From positions 16,379,730 through 16,443,729 of the forward strand of contig CM072548.1 in the NCBI GenBank assembly GCA_036898215.1: a DNA stretch of 64,000 nt, read 5' to 3'. Positions within the stretch are counted from its first letter, which is position 1. Every line of letters starts with the position of its first letter. The stretch is from Platycarya strobilacea (lineage: Eukaryota; Streptophyta; Magnoliopsida; Fagales; Juglandaceae). Positions 30,641-42,377 of the stretch are shown piece by piece. The notes under the pieces were generated by a model. That model saw only the letters and a list, made by a program, of their open reading frames with translations, was not told where the DNA came from and made no database searches. Made by a program: the position numbers and the translations under genes.

Positions 30641-32202
30641 ATGAAACACGTAGTGTCTGAGTCGAAGTGCTTTGAAGCCTGGCGTGATGGTTCAGCAGTG
30701 AGCATTACAGAGAAGGGACGTAGGTTTGTAAAAACGTTAAGAATGAGTTTACATACTGCCAAGTGGCTTTCGAAAGCTTTGGAAGATGGGAACAGTGCTG
30801 GAGGAAAATGTTTCTATTTGGCATATAGGGATGGCAGCAAAGGTTACACCTTTTAAAGGTGTTTCAACCATTAGAGTCCCTTCATGGCTTTGGTGGAGTT
30901 TTCTAAGAGAGGTTTCCGGAATTCCATACTCATTCCCGACGAAAGGAATGGCTCGGGATGGGAGAGACTTGCGGCAGTGTTGATGGAGATCGGAACAGCA
31001 GGCTTGCTGAAAGCTAAAAAAGTGTTAGAACACAGGACATATGAGGATGCTGTAGCGTACTCTCGAGATGCGCATGGTGCAGAGAGGACATTCTCCCTTT
31101 TGGCAGGACTTCAGGTAGAAGACGATGGAGATGCGAACGATGTTGGGCCAAATAAGGAAAGGATACCAAGGATCTCATTGATATGCAACGGGCGCTTGAG
31201 GAGCTGACTTTTAAAGTCATAGGGATGATACGGTGCGTTGAGGCATGGGCGGATAGTGACACGAGATTGGGCTCGAATCATGGCCTATGTTCGAATCTAA
31301 AAGCTATAGCGGTGTAGGGCCCGCCCATTAAGGCCCAATCTATTGCAGAGGCTTCTGGGGGGTCATTTGGCAATGAGTTTTGCATTGAACAGCCCAAAGG
31401 CAAAGAAGTCCAGGGTTCGTCGAGGAGTAGTGAGTTTCGGGAGGGAAACCGATGCTGGAGAATAAAGCTGGGCCAAGGCCCAAAGACGAGTGGGCTTGTT
31501 CAGATGTCGCCGGAACAGCCTTAGGTCATCGAGTCGACCGGCACAGTGCCGTCGGAAGGGCTGCCGGTGCTTGTAGAACTGTCGGTGCAGGAGGATGTCG
31601 ATGCAAGGAGTTCAGCACTCGTGCCAGTGCTTTCCATCCCCGGTGCCGATAGAGACATCGTGATTCTGGCACAGAACAGGTCGCCGGTAACCCTGGTGCC
31701 GATCCAGACGTCGTGCCTTCCAGAAATTGCTGTCGAGGATGTTGCTCCTGATGCTGCCGAGAACTCTCGCGTTCTTGTTCTCGCAGAGGACGTGGCTCGT
31801 TGGCAGCTCTCATTGCAGAACAAGTTTGAAATCATGGGGGATTCTGATGGTATCTCACAATGTTCAAGTGAGGAAGGTGAAATGGACATTGTTAGCGAAG
31901 GGGAGTGTCTTGAGGAAGGAGAAGTGGAGCCTTTATGCATGTTACCTTCTTCTCCTAACCCTGAGTGGTTATTTAAGAAGGTGGAGGAGCTGCAAGTTAT
32001 GTTTGTGATGTCTAGCATAGGATTTGAGAAACAATTTCGGGCACTTATTGTGGCTATGAAAGATTATGGAATGAAATATGCCCCCAAAAGGGACAAAGAG
32101 CTCAAACAGCTACAATGTTCTATCAATTATAACGGTAAGATGGGTAGTGTGGGAAGAGATAGAACGAAAGGAATGGCATTTACTTTTGTTAATGAACCCT
32201 AA
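30641..32202 (+). pseudogene. LINE ORF1 with linker region (disabled)
   Basis: The amino-terminal domain reads SESKCFEAWRDGSAVSITEKG, RRFVKTLRMSLHTAKWLSKAL and KCFYLAYRDGSKGYT, then, after a frameshift near 30856-30890, LVEFSKRGFRNSILIPDERNG and GWERLAAVLMEIG. A later open stretch at 31546-32202 (218 codons) is Val/Glu/Pro-rich, with MGDSDGISQCSSEEGEMDIV and a basic end. Frameshifts at about 30870 and stops near 31205-31320 separate the parts. The first domain has a repeated beta-strand layout (CF..YRDG..GY, then ILIPDE...GW) that resembles PUR-alpha-type nucleic-acid-binding folds; this is an inference only. Confidence 0.65.
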
Positions 32203-32204
32203 AA

Positions 32205-35200
32205 TTCTCTAATGGAATGTACAAGGGTTTAATGACCGCAATAAGCGCCTACACATAAAATCTCTCTTGCAGACATGGAAAGTAGATGTGGCAAGAAATG
32301 AAATTACGAGTCATGGATAGAAGGATTGTGCACAGTTTGTGGGGATGTCCATATGTTGGTTGGTCCTATCTAGCTTCGGTAGGAGCCTCGGGGGGTGTTC
32401 TTATTATATGGGACAAAAGAGTAGTAGACAAGATAGAGGATTGTGTTGATACCTGCTCAGTCGCTATTCGATTCAAAAATGTTATAGATGGGTGAGAATG
32501 GGTTTTTGCAGGCATCTACGGGCCTAACTTGGATAGAGAAAGGAGGAGGCTGTGGGAAGAATTATCGAGCCTATTTTATTTATGGGAGGTATTGTGGTGT
32601 ATGGGTGGAGACTTTAACATCATTCACTTTCCTAGTGAACGATTAGGACATCATCGCATTTCTGGGGCAATGGAGGAGTTCACAGAGTTCTTGTCGGATT
32701 TGAACCTTATGGATCTCCCCCTAACTAGAGGAGAATACACATGGTCTAATAATAGGGGGTGGTCGAGATTGGACAAATTTATTGTCTCTTCCTCTTGGGA
32801 AGCACACTATCAGGAGCTATGTCAAAAAAGGTTAGTGCGATTACGGTTAGATCATTTTCCCATATTACTTGATTGTAGTGGTATTCATAGGGGCCGCCGC
32901 TACTTCAAATTCAAGAACATGTGGTTAGCTGTTGAAGGCTTTTGTTGAGAAGGTTCATAGGTGGTGGTCCTCGTATCAGTTCACAGGTACTCCAAGCTTC
33001 ATCTTTATAAGTAAGCTTAAGGCTTTGAAAAAGGATCTCAAGGAGTGGAACATGGAAGCCTTTGGTTGTCTTGATAATCAAAATGATACCTTAATGAGGG
33101 AACTTCAAGAGTTGGAGGGGCAGGTGTTGACAGGAGAACTTTCTAAAAAGAGATTGGAAAGGAAGAATGCAATGGCTACAGAGTTGGAGAGGGTCTTATT
33201 GATGGAGGAAACCTCAGGGCGTCAAAAATCTAAAACCCTATGGTTAAAAGGAGATAAGTGTACCAAAATTTCCCATAAAGTGGCTAACTCACACTGAAAA
33301 AATAATGCCATTGAGACACTCACATCAGGTAACCAAATCCTATCTTCTCCCCTTGAATTAGAAAACCATATTGTGTCCTTCTATGAGAACCTTCTCACGG
33401 AACCGACCTCTTGGAGGCCAAAGCTCGATGGTTTGTCTTTTGAGTCTGTTGATGCGCAGAGTGCAAGCTGGATGGAAAGACCCTTTGAAGAGGAGGAGGT
33501 CCACAAGGTCATAAGCAGTATGGCAAAAGACAAAAAACCCAGGTCAGATGGTTTCTCTATGGGATTCTTTCAACATTGTTGGGAGGTAGTGAAAATAGAT
33601 GTTATGCAAGTATTTTTGGAGTTTCACACATTCAGAAAGTTTGAAAGAAGCCTCAATGTGACATCTTTGGCACTCATACCGAAGAAACAGGGTGCAATGG
33701 TGATTGAGGACTTCCAACCTATTACTTGGTAAGCGGGATGTATAATGATTCAGTACTCATTACCAATGAATGTGTGGATCATAGGCTAAAGGAGGGTTTA
33801 CTGGGTATTCTTTGCAAGCTCGATATGGAGAAAGCCTATGATCACGTGAACTGGGAATTTCTTCTCTACATGCTTGGGAGATGTGGTTTTGGAGATAGGT
33901 GGATTTCATGAATTCGACACTATGTCAGTACAGCCCGTTTCTTAGTATTAATTAATGGCACCCCAGCAGGCTTCTTTAACAGTTCCCGTAGGTTGCAACA
34001 AGGGGACCGACTATCACCTTTCCTTTTTGTCATTGTGATGGAAGCGCTTGGACGGATGTTGAAGACAGTTGTGGAAAGATACTTCCTAGCTGGTTTCTTA
34101 GTGGGTAATGGGGTTATGATCTCACATCTTTTGTTTGCAGATGATTCGTTACTTTTTTGTGAAGCAAATCAGGGCCAAATTCAAGTTTTATGTGCCCTCC
34201 TAGTATGCTTTGAAACTACTTCGAGGCTCAAGGTCAACCTTGGTAAATCTGAGATGGTGGCGGTACGGGTGGTGTCTCACATTGATAGCCTGGCAACTCT
34301 TTTGGGATGCAAAGTGTCTTCTTTGCCAATGCAATACTTGGGACTTCCGTTAGGGGCTACCTTTAAAGCTAAAGCAATTTGGGATGGGGTCATTGAGAAG
34401 GTAGAAAAGAGGTTGGCGGGGTGGAAAAGACTGTACCTCTCTAAGGGGGGGAGGGTCACTTTGATCAAGAGCACTCTATCGAACATCCTAAATTATTTCC
34501 TATCTCTATTCCCCCTGCCTGTAGGGGTGGCAAATAAAATGGAGAAAATCTTCCGGATGTTCCTTTAGGGTGGATTGGAGGAGAAAACCAAATTTCATCT
34601 TGTTAACTGGAACAAAGTTTGCTCTCCAATCACCGAGGGAGGGTTGGGGGTGCACAACTTGAAGACTTTCAACAAAGCGTTACTGGAGAAATGGTTATGG
34701 AGATACCATAATGAGGGGGGGTCCTATGGAAGGAAGTTATTGATTCCAGGCATGGCAGTGCATGGGGGGGTTGGTGCACTAATGTGGTAAGGGGAAGGCA
34801 TGGCATGGGTCTACGGAAATATATTAGGGGGAAATGACAGTTCTTTGTGAATCATACCCGCTTTGTGGTTAGAGAGGGCACCAGAATTAGATTTTATAAA
34901 GACGTTTGGTGTAGAGTTAACTTCTTGGAGAGAGCTTTTCTGGTACTTTATAATATAGCAGCGAACAAGGAGGCTTCGGTGGCAGACTTGTTGTCTTTTG
35001 ATCATGGGGTCCCACAATGGAACATTGTTTTCCTAAGGGATAACCACAACTGGGAGCTGCCACTTATTTCTGATTTTTTCAGCTTGCTACATTCCACAAG
35101 ACATGGGACGATGCAAGGGGATAAGCTCCAGTGGAGGACCATAGCCAATAAGAAATTCACAGTAAAATCCTATTACAAAATCTTGGTCTCCTATGAACAT

Positions 35201-35556
35201 GTAGCTTTTCCATGGAAAAGTATTTGGCGGTCCGGTGCACCCACCAAAGTGGCCTTTTTTGTGTGGACTGCCACTCTTGGAAAATCCTTACCACTGATAA
35301 CTTGAGAAAGAGAGGCATTATAGTGATAGATTGGTGTTATTTGTGCAAGGCTCATGGTGAATCAGTGGATCATCTATTATTGCATTGCGATGTGACATGG
35401 GTTTTGTGGAATGTTGTTTTCAATCGTGTGCATGTTGCGTGGGTGATGCCGGAAAAGGTCTTTGATCTACTTGCTTGCTGGAAAAGAATCAAAGGTTGTT
35501 CACAAGTGAAAGCTGCATGGAAGATGATTCCATTATGTATTATGTGGTGCATTTGA
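32205..35556 (+). pseudogene. LINE ORF2: endonuclease, reverse transcriptase, zf-RVT (disabled)
   Basis: Endonuclease: LWGCPYVGWSYLASVGASGG, FAGIYGPNLDRERRRLW, CMGGDFNIIHFPSERLG, YTWSNNRGWSRLDKFIVSS and LDHFPILL (about 32280-32900). RT: MAKDKKPRSDGFSMGFFQ, ALIPKKQG, CKLDMEKAYDHVNWEFLLYM, LQQGDRLSPFLFVIVMEALG, then an intact LLFADDSLLFCEA box near 34128. Thumb and connection: VSSLPMQYLGLPLGATFK, LSKGGRVTLIKSTLS. Tail: APTKVAFFVWTATLGK and a C-x2-C...H...C finger near 35338-35400. Stops or frameshifts at about 32494, 32948, 33297, 33732, 33911, 34568, 34790 and 35305. The catalytic residues survive but no continuous protein does. Confidence 0.9.
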
Positions 35557-35854
35557 TCGGAGAGAAATGAGCGCTATTTTGAAGACAGAGAGTGAACAAT
35601 GGAGGAGTTCCAGGAGTTTTTTCGGCATACTCTCTTGCTATGGTTCTTAGCCATTGTAACCTCTGGTAGCAATGTGCATGATTTCTTGTCTTTTAAATCA
35701 AATTTATAGAATGTAACTAGGTGTTTCTTGGTATACTTCCCGTGTACTCAGGCTATGCCTTGTCATATTCTCGTTAAGAAAAAGAGGTTTATTACTTAGC
35801 AAAAATAAATAAATCTCAGTTACTCTTTCTGGTAGTACTTTTTCTCTTTTCTTA

Positions 35855-36085
35855 GGCCCTGTTTGGATTCGAAGATGAGATGAGTTGAGATGAGTTTAGT
35901 TTATTTTTTAATATTATTATTATTTTGAAATTTGAAAAAGGTGTATTGAAATTTAAAAAATGTGTATTGAGATTTAAAAAATGTATATAAAAATTTGTGT
36001 TTTATATAAAAAATTATAAAAATGTAATGATGAAATAAAAGTAAGTTGAGATGAGCTCAACTCACTTCCGAATCCAAATAGGGCC
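35855..36085. mobile_element. MITE, PIF/Harbinger (Tourist-like) type, copy 2
   Basis: 231 bp with near-perfect inverted ends GGCCCTGTTTGGATTCG / CGAATCCAAATAGGGCC and TTA duplication at 35852-35854 and 36086-36088. Inner GATGAGATGAGTTGAGATGAG is shared with copy 1 (22297-22516). Better preserved than copy 1. Confidence 0.9.
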
Positions 36086-36219
36086 TTAGTTACATGAATC
36101 TCTTGTATACTTCCTGTATGCTAGGATAATGCCTGAATGTTGTATGACTATTTTTTTTTCTTATTTTTAAAGAAAGAGCATAGCTATTGGCCATCCAAGA
36201 ATGAAAAATACAAGCAGGT

Positions 36220-36458
36220 AATTATACATCAATGTCTTCCTCATCAAGAAAAGGCTTGCCGACATCAAGAAGAGGAAGGTCAAGCTACATAAGAGTGCGT
36301 ATGAGATCAAGAATACGAAGAGCAAGCTACGTAAGACCATGGATGAGATCAATAATAGAGTGATGTTGCTATCCGTGTTAAATGAAGAGGTTTTCAAGGA
36401 ACAATCGGTGGTTTTTGAACAACAAGTTGAAATACGACGTTCACGCACACTACTCTGA
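36220..36458 (+). pseudogene. Fragment encoding a basic coiled coil
   Basis: Open without an ATG near its start, ending TGA at 36456-36458. It reads IKKRLADIKKRKVKLHKSAY, KSKLRKTMDEINNRV and EEVFKEQSVVFEQQVEIRRS: a Lys-rich amphipathic helix. It may be the last exon of a lost gene. Family not recognised, no splice acceptor proven. Confidence 0.3.
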
Positions 36459-37458
36459 GTGTGCTAGGTTGCTGTATTTATATTTTTTTTGGTTACCTTC
36501 TTACTTTGTAACTTAAATTTTAGTCTAGAATGGTCTACTCTAGTTGTGAGCACAAGCAGGTTGAAAGGTTGATGATGTAAATTCTTAGTTTCTTGTTGAT
36601 GATGTAAGACCGAGTGTGTTGGGTTGATGTATTTGTTTTTGGCTTTGCTTATGTATAGTTTTACTCTTCATGGAACCTTGTTTTGTATTTGAACTTCTAT
36701 TTGAATGTGAAACCTTGCTTATGAATTATCGTATGATAATATATATTTGTGGGAGTGCAATCTTAATACATAAAATTGCCAGGATAGGAGCATTGTATGC
36801 TAGAACTAAAATATTTGTGAGATTCGTTCTTGACATGGTGACCATGTGGGAGTGCAAATATGAGATTAGTTCTTGATATCCAATATAGTTCTTCAGATTA
36901 GTTCTTGATAGTTCTTTTTTATTTTTCCCCCTTTTTGGTTATGACATATATTTTCTCATCTCTATCCGTTCCTATTCTCGTAGGTCATGTTGAAAGTGAT
37001 ATAGGCATGGACAAAGGCGTTGTGTTCAACTTAATTGATAGCAAAATTAAAAAGTTTTGCTTGTACCGATTTGCATCGGCAACTCTTTAAGTCATTCAAA
37101 AAAATTCTTAATAAACTGTTTACAACCCAAGAAGAACACCCTTTGAGAGATTTCCCTCAACAAATAAGGGAACCAAACATAAAGTCTCTAAAATCACTTA
37201 TAGCGTGCGTCATCCATGAAACCTGGTATTGAAAATGAGAAAAACATTCATAATCATTTCAGAGAAAAATGAGGACCAAACATGAACTTCCCAAAAATAT
37301 TCAATACATAATGATAATAATTAATTCTCAGGACATATATTCAGTACAAAAAAAAATTGACTGTACACAATAATATATTCAGTACACAAAATGACAAAAA
37401 TATATTCAATACACAACATTTACATTTAGTACACAAATTTTTTGTCAATCTTGAAGAA

Positions 37459-37880
37459 TTAAATCATTTGTGATCTATCCAATTCTTGTTGTACTGGTTG
37501 TGAGTCATCGAATCCAAATTGCATCTGTTATGAGTAAAATGTAAATGTTAATATCATTTAAATATTACTAATAAAATGTGAAAATAGGTTGAGAATATTA
37601 CAATTTCTTGGGTTTCAATCATTGTTTCTCGATGCTCAATTCCACTATTATCAAAAGCTAGACGGGGTTGAACAAGCTGTTGTTCAGGAACAGAAAAGTT
37701 TATATAATAGAGCTATAATTTAGGAACAGAAATCTTGATGAACTACATGAAATGATGAAGGCAAAGCTTAATAAAGGCCCATGCCAAGCTGAACTCTTAC
37801 AATCCAATATTAATTCATACGGTTCATTAACGGGTGGGTCATTAACATAGTCAAGAGGAACTCTTGCATTTGTTTTGTTT
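37459..37880 (-). pseudogene. 3' exons of an unrecognised gene
   Basis: The last exon (37524-37459, stop TAA) reads MQFGFDDSQPVQQELDRSQMI. It joins in phase, through a normal intron (donor ATT|GTAATA at 37601, acceptor CATAACAG), to an upstream exon ending at 37602 with PEQQLVQPRLAFDNSGIEHR and ETMIETQEI. Further up, 37880-37770 reads NARVPLDYVNDPPVNEPYEL, perhaps another exon. The clean splice phase suggests real coding origin. I do not recognise the family and upstream exons were not found, so it is probably a truncated relic. Confidence 0.4.
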
Positions 37881-39375
37881 TTGATAGAGGAATGGTTCTA
37901 GTTATTAATTTTCTTGCATTGTGAGTAAAGGAAAAAGAGAACACAATGCATCAAAAGAACAATGGCAGCAAAAGAACACAAAAACAGCAGCAATAGCATA
38001 GCAGAGAACAAAAAGCAGCAGAGCAAATTCATTCGTTTAAGACATATTTCACTTATTTAATAAGGGAACCAAGAATTTAGAGGTTTGATTGAATTATCCA
38101 AATAAGATAGTTTTTAGCTAAAGTAAATTATAAAATAATCCTTGTGGTTTGCCTTAATATCAAATAAACTTTTTAAATGAACTTCTTACTGATTTTAAAT
38201 AGAGCAAATTGGTTTTTCCTTAAAACAGTCTAAGAAATTCTCTCAAGCTCTGTAATGTAGAGGTGTTTTTACATAATGTTACAAGTACAGTAGTACACAA
38301 CAAAATATTTATGTTACGGATGATGAATAATTTGAGCGGTTCTGCATATTGAATTTATTATGCTCCAAACAAAGTGCTATCTAAGCAAATTGAATTGTAT
38401 TGAGCTTCCGGCTCACTTTGTTCCCATTGTTTATGGATATTCATATATAGTTCCTTTATGCATATTCTTTTAGTTCTTAACCAATATCTGTACAGTCTCA
38501 TAATTTCAAGTAGGCTATCAATGCAAGAGATAAATAATGCCGCAAGCCCCATAGGGACATAAAAGTAACATATGAATACCTTATAATCTAACTCAAAGCG
38601 ACTTTTATGCAGACAAATAAGATCTCCACAGCTTTCATTTTATATTGCTTTTACCTTTTTTTAGCAATTTTGTTCATTTCAAGCACAAATATTTCCAACA
38701 GCCTTTGAATAAATTTTTACATGGCATTGAAGCACACAAAAAGAAATTCATCTCCATCTTACAAGGCATTCTGATAAAATCCTATGTCCAAACAGAAATT
38801 GACACACATATATTCAACAGAGGAAATACATACAAGAAATACACCTGAAAATCAAAGGGGGAAGAAAGAGGGTTTTAAGAAATAAAATTTTATGCTCTTC
38901 CATTGATTTTTCAAAATCTGTATAACTCCAAATCATTGTCAGAAAACAGTGGTTTTAAGAAAGAAAACAGTGCGTTAGTAACAAGATTAAAACTGGCCTA
39001 ACATACATTTGAAGCACAAAAATCCAGTATGATGACTAGGGTGAATAACATGAAATTTAAAGCAAATTACATAGATTAGACCTATGCTTTTGTCACAAAC
39101 CCAAGCAAAATAACTCTTACCTGCAAAAACGAAAGGGACCTTGGATCAAAATCTCGCTTTTTAACCCCGAAATGGTAATGGGTTCAACCCAGCTTACATT
39201 TTTGCATTGTCCGACACAGACGAAGACTAGGAGACGGAGGAAAACATTAATAAAGTAGATCCAACAAAATCAAATGAAAAACATGAGGAATATGAAGTGA
39301 AAAACAGGACCGGAAGGAAACACAACTCTTACCTTCCAAAAGAAGTGCATAAAGTGACGATGAAGAGCCGGCGAT

Positions 39376-39463
39376 GAGGAGCCGACGACGGTGACGGAGG
39401 AAAACAACCAGTCCAGGAAGAAGAGCCGACGACGGTGACAGAGGAAAACAGACCAGACAAAGG
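39376..39463. repeat. 44-bp tandem duplication
   Basis: Two copies of a 44-bp unit starting GAGGAGCCGACGACGGTGAC, differing at a few positions. Confidence 0.75.
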
Positions 39464-39885
39464 GCTCAAGAAGCGGGAAAATATAAATGAAATATGACGA
39501 GGAAGAGTAGATTGCTCTTCATTTAGCCTTTTAAAAAATAAAATAAAATAAAATAGCGTCTGACATGATACTGTACTTACATTTGTCTCCCGCTTGCTAC
39601 AAACGTTTGTTTGTAGCACTAATGTATTTCAAATCTAGAGCCCAAAAATTGTCACCCAGTCTTCCTGCGCCTTTTTAACAAATTGGAAAACGGTAGAGCA
39701 GAAGAGCCAAAATAAAAAAAAAAAACCCCAAACAAAGGACCATTGCAAATTGTATTGAAAATAACAGTAATTTATATTGAAAATAGGGTAGACGTGCCGG
39801 TTTAATCAAGGCTCTCACCACCGCTACTCGTTCCTCTCCTTTTTCTTCTTCTTCTTCATGCGTTTGATTTTATTTTTTTTTTTAT

Positions 39886-40031
39886 AGATAATGTTACGTA
39901 CAGTCGTGAAGTTGCAAACGGCGTGCAGTCGCTTTAAAAAAAAGTTAACTTTTTCACGTGGATCTCAAATATATTCACTTTTTTTCAAAGCGACTGCACG
40001 CCGCTTACAACTCCATGACTGCATCTATCAT
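39886..40031. repeat. Foldback element, about 55-bp arms
   Basis: 39886-39944 and 39978-40031 are inverted copies. The core GGCGTGCAGTCGCTTT pairs perfectly with AAAGCGACTGCACGCC. No ORF. It is a miniature foldback or MITE; no clear target duplication. Confidence 0.75.
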
Positions 40032-40174
40032 TTCTCTTTTTTTATTGATCACGTTACCGTAATTAAAAAAATTACGGACACCTACAAGTCCATGATTTTC
40101 TAACATCTTGTGTGCTTCAAATTTACATATCTTTTCTTAAAATTTAAATTTATAAGCTTCTCTAACTGAGTTTG

Positions 40175-40591
40175 TGTTGGGATCGGCGGAAGCTCACAAA
40201 TAATATGGAGACCAGAATTTAATGTGGTTCGGCCAATTTAGCCTACGTCCATACAGAGAAAAGAAAATTCCACTAATAACCGGTGAAATACAGAGAATAT
40301 TTAGGGAGGAGATCACACCCTCTCAACTCGCCTCTCACTTCTCTCAGAGCTCAACGAGCTCTCTCTTTCTCTCATTACATCTCTCATTCACGCCCCCATT
40401 TGTTTCAACTCTCATTTCATGTATTTATAGGCAAACAAATAAGTGTGAACGTGTAGTGGAATTCCGGTGGAGATTCCGGTGGAGATTCCGGCGCCTCAAT
40501 CCAGCTCCTTCCATTCGGCGCCTGCCACTCTAGAAGCCTCCAGCTTCTTATCACGTTGCATAATTTTGGTGTTGACTTGACTATTCCAACA
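40175..40591 (-). repeat. 3' LTR of deleted Copia (left in window)
   Basis: 417 bp, plus-strand ends TGTTGGGATC...TATTCCAACA. Two copies of ATTCCGGTGGAG against one in the other LTR. Confidence 0.93.
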
Positions 40592-40829
40592 ATCTCCCCA
40601 TCAACACCAAATGGAGGATGTTCTGACATCTTTTAATTCAAGGTATCTATTCAAACTATGTCTTCACATAGCTCTTGTGAGATTACCTTTGTTAGCATGT
40701 CGTCAAATTCTCTTTCTCATATATCTTCACAAGTTTCAATAGCTACTGATCCATAATCTCATATATCCAATGATGGCGAATTACATTGTGACCCAAGTCA
40801 AAAGCTCTTTTGACTTTCACAATACACTT

Positions 40830-41175
40830 TGTACTCCTTGGTTGAACCATGTCTCTTGGAGAAACCGCTTTAATCACAACTTCTCTTTCGTTGTGAATAA
40901 AGCCACACATATCTACAGTCTGGACTGTCTTAATACAGCTCCCCCTGTAAATGTGTAAATGAATCTTGATATAGATCTTCCATCAAGATTACCAGCCGTA
41001 TCAGCTTAACCTTCCAAGACTGGATCCACTCCCCCATAGTACAAAGTTGATGTACCTTTGCGGTACCTGAGAATCGACTTTACTGCTCTCCAGTGTTCTT
41101 TCCCTACATTTGAAAGAACACTACTCACTATTCTCATAGCATAAGTGATGTCAGGTCTGATATACACTACTTGTG
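40830..41175 (-). pseudogene. Copia RNase H relic
   Basis: On the minus strand: RPDITYAMRIVSSVLSNVGK, EHWRAVKSILRYRKGTS, then AGNLDGRS and TGGAVLRQSRL with frameshifts. This is the Tnt1/Tork-type RNase H (RPDI-A..., KEHW-AVK-ILRY--GTS). Stops and frameshifts throughout. Confidence 0.75.
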
Positions 41176-41480
41176 TACATAGGACTTCCTACTGCTAAAA
41201 AGTAAGAATTGCAACCATCTTTTGAATCTTTCCTAACTCCCCTTATCTGCCAATTATGCAGATTCTAATGGAAAAGGAAACTACTCCCCTTGCTCAATGT
41301 TTATTCCTCCATCAGTTCGGCTTTAATCTTTGATTTGAGTGACCGTTTCTCAATGTTCGGATTTGAATCTCAACAAACGGAGCTCACCGTTGCGTCCGGA
41401 ACGGTAAAAAACCTTGGAAACGACTCTTTTCTCGTTCCAAACCGATCAAAATTGTGCCGAAAATCTGAAAAATAAGAAAA

Positions 41481-41643
41481 ATAGAATATTCCCAACCATT
41501 CACCGGAATATTCTATCCGGCCACCGGAATATTCCCTCCGGTCACCGGAATATTCTCCCAGTCACCGGAATATTCCAGCACCAGAATATTCTTGCCGACG
41601 ACGGAATATTCTTCCGCAAACGGAATATACTGACGGAATATTC
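41481..41643. promoter_or_regulatory. Array of GAATATTC palindromes (heat-shock-element-like)
   Basis: Eight perfect GAATATTC and one GAATATAC occur at roughly 15-25 bp spacing, most as CCGGAATATTCY. Each fits the inverted GAA-nn-TTC heat-shock-element core. The array lies in the element's leader just inside the 5' LTR. Binding is inferred from the motif only. Confidence 0.55.
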
Positions 41644-41957
41644 CTTATCCGTTGGGTTACTGTAGCGGGTCAGAAACCGGGTCAAACCGGTTCGGGTCGG
41701 ATCACCCGGATTTAATGGGTCGGAGCTTGTCTTCTTTACTGCGCGCGCGTGTGGCGCGTGGGTCCTGTTGCCGGCGCGTGGCCGTCGCCGATTCGGCACG
41801 TGAGGAGCGTGTAGCTTCGTCCGGTGTCCGTTTGAGACGAAATTTTCACCAAAATTTTCGTTTTGACCTGAGGAATCTGATGGTATTCTCCAAACTTGAT
41901 TTCGATCAAGTTTAAAAATGGGTCTTTTACGAAAATTCACAAATCCGGTCTCCTACC

Positions 41958-41970
41958 GGCTCTGATACCA
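41958..41970 (-). other. Primer-binding site, initiator-Met tRNA type
   Basis: TGGTATCAGAGCC on the minus strand, two bases from the 5' LTR. Confidence 0.88.
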
Positions 41971-41972
41971 CT

Positions 41973-42377
41973 TGTTGGGATCGGCGGAAACTCACAAATA
42001 ATATGGAGACCAGAATTTAACGTGGTTTGGCCAATTTAGCCTACGTTCACACAGAAAAAATAAAATTCCACTAATAACCGGTGAAATACAGAGAATATTT
42101 AGGGAGGAGATCACACATTCTCAACTCGCCTCTCACTTCTCTCAGAGCTCAACGAGCTCTCTCTTTCTCTCCTTACATCTCTCATTCACGCCCCCATTTG
42201 TTTCAACTCTCATTTCATGTATTTATAGGCAAACAAATAAGTGTGAACGTGTAGTGGAATTCCGCTGGAGATTCCGGCGCCTCAATCCAGCTCCTTCCAT
42301 TCGGCGCCTGCCACTCTAGAAGCCTCCAGCTTCTCATCACATTGCATAATTTTGGTGTTGACTTGACTATTCCAACA
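41973..42377 (-). repeat. 5' LTR of deleted Copia (right in window)
   Basis: 405 bp, nearly identical to 40175-40591. Confidence 0.93.

Larger units (their letters stand above)
30615..35815 (+). mobile_element. Full-length, disabled LINE
   Basis: About 5.2 kb with ORF1 from 30641, ORF2 from about 32205, and a 3' end with A-rich tail AAAAATAAATAAA near 35800-35813. Same family as the LINEs at 6-1895 and 5805-11071. I could not find a convincing target-site duplication, so the ends are approximate. Confidence 0.8.
36459..39885. other. Intergenic region with gene relics
   Basis: No intact gene seen. It contains the spliced relic at 37459-37880 (minus), A/T-rich stretches with TTCAGTACACAA repeats (37325-37440), and a tandem duplication at 39376-39463. 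Confidence 0.45.
40175..42377 (-). mobile_element. Internally deleted Copia LTR retrotransposon (Tnt1/Tork-like)
   Basis: LTRs at 40175-40591 and 41973-42377 with the 5-bp duplication GTTTG at 40170-40174 and 42378-42382. The primer site (TGGTATCAGAGCC on the minus strand, 41970-41958) sits beside the right LTR, so the element reads leftwards. The interior is only 1.4 kb: a palindrome-rich leader, then a relic of RNase H; gag, protease, integrase and most of RT are gone. By eye the LTRs differ at a modest number of positions plus one 12-bp repeat unit. Confidence 0.92.

Noticed and set aside
31521..32018. 165-codon Ser-rich minus-strand open stretch
   Set aside because: Antisense of the LINE ORF1 linker; codon bias mirrors the plus strand.
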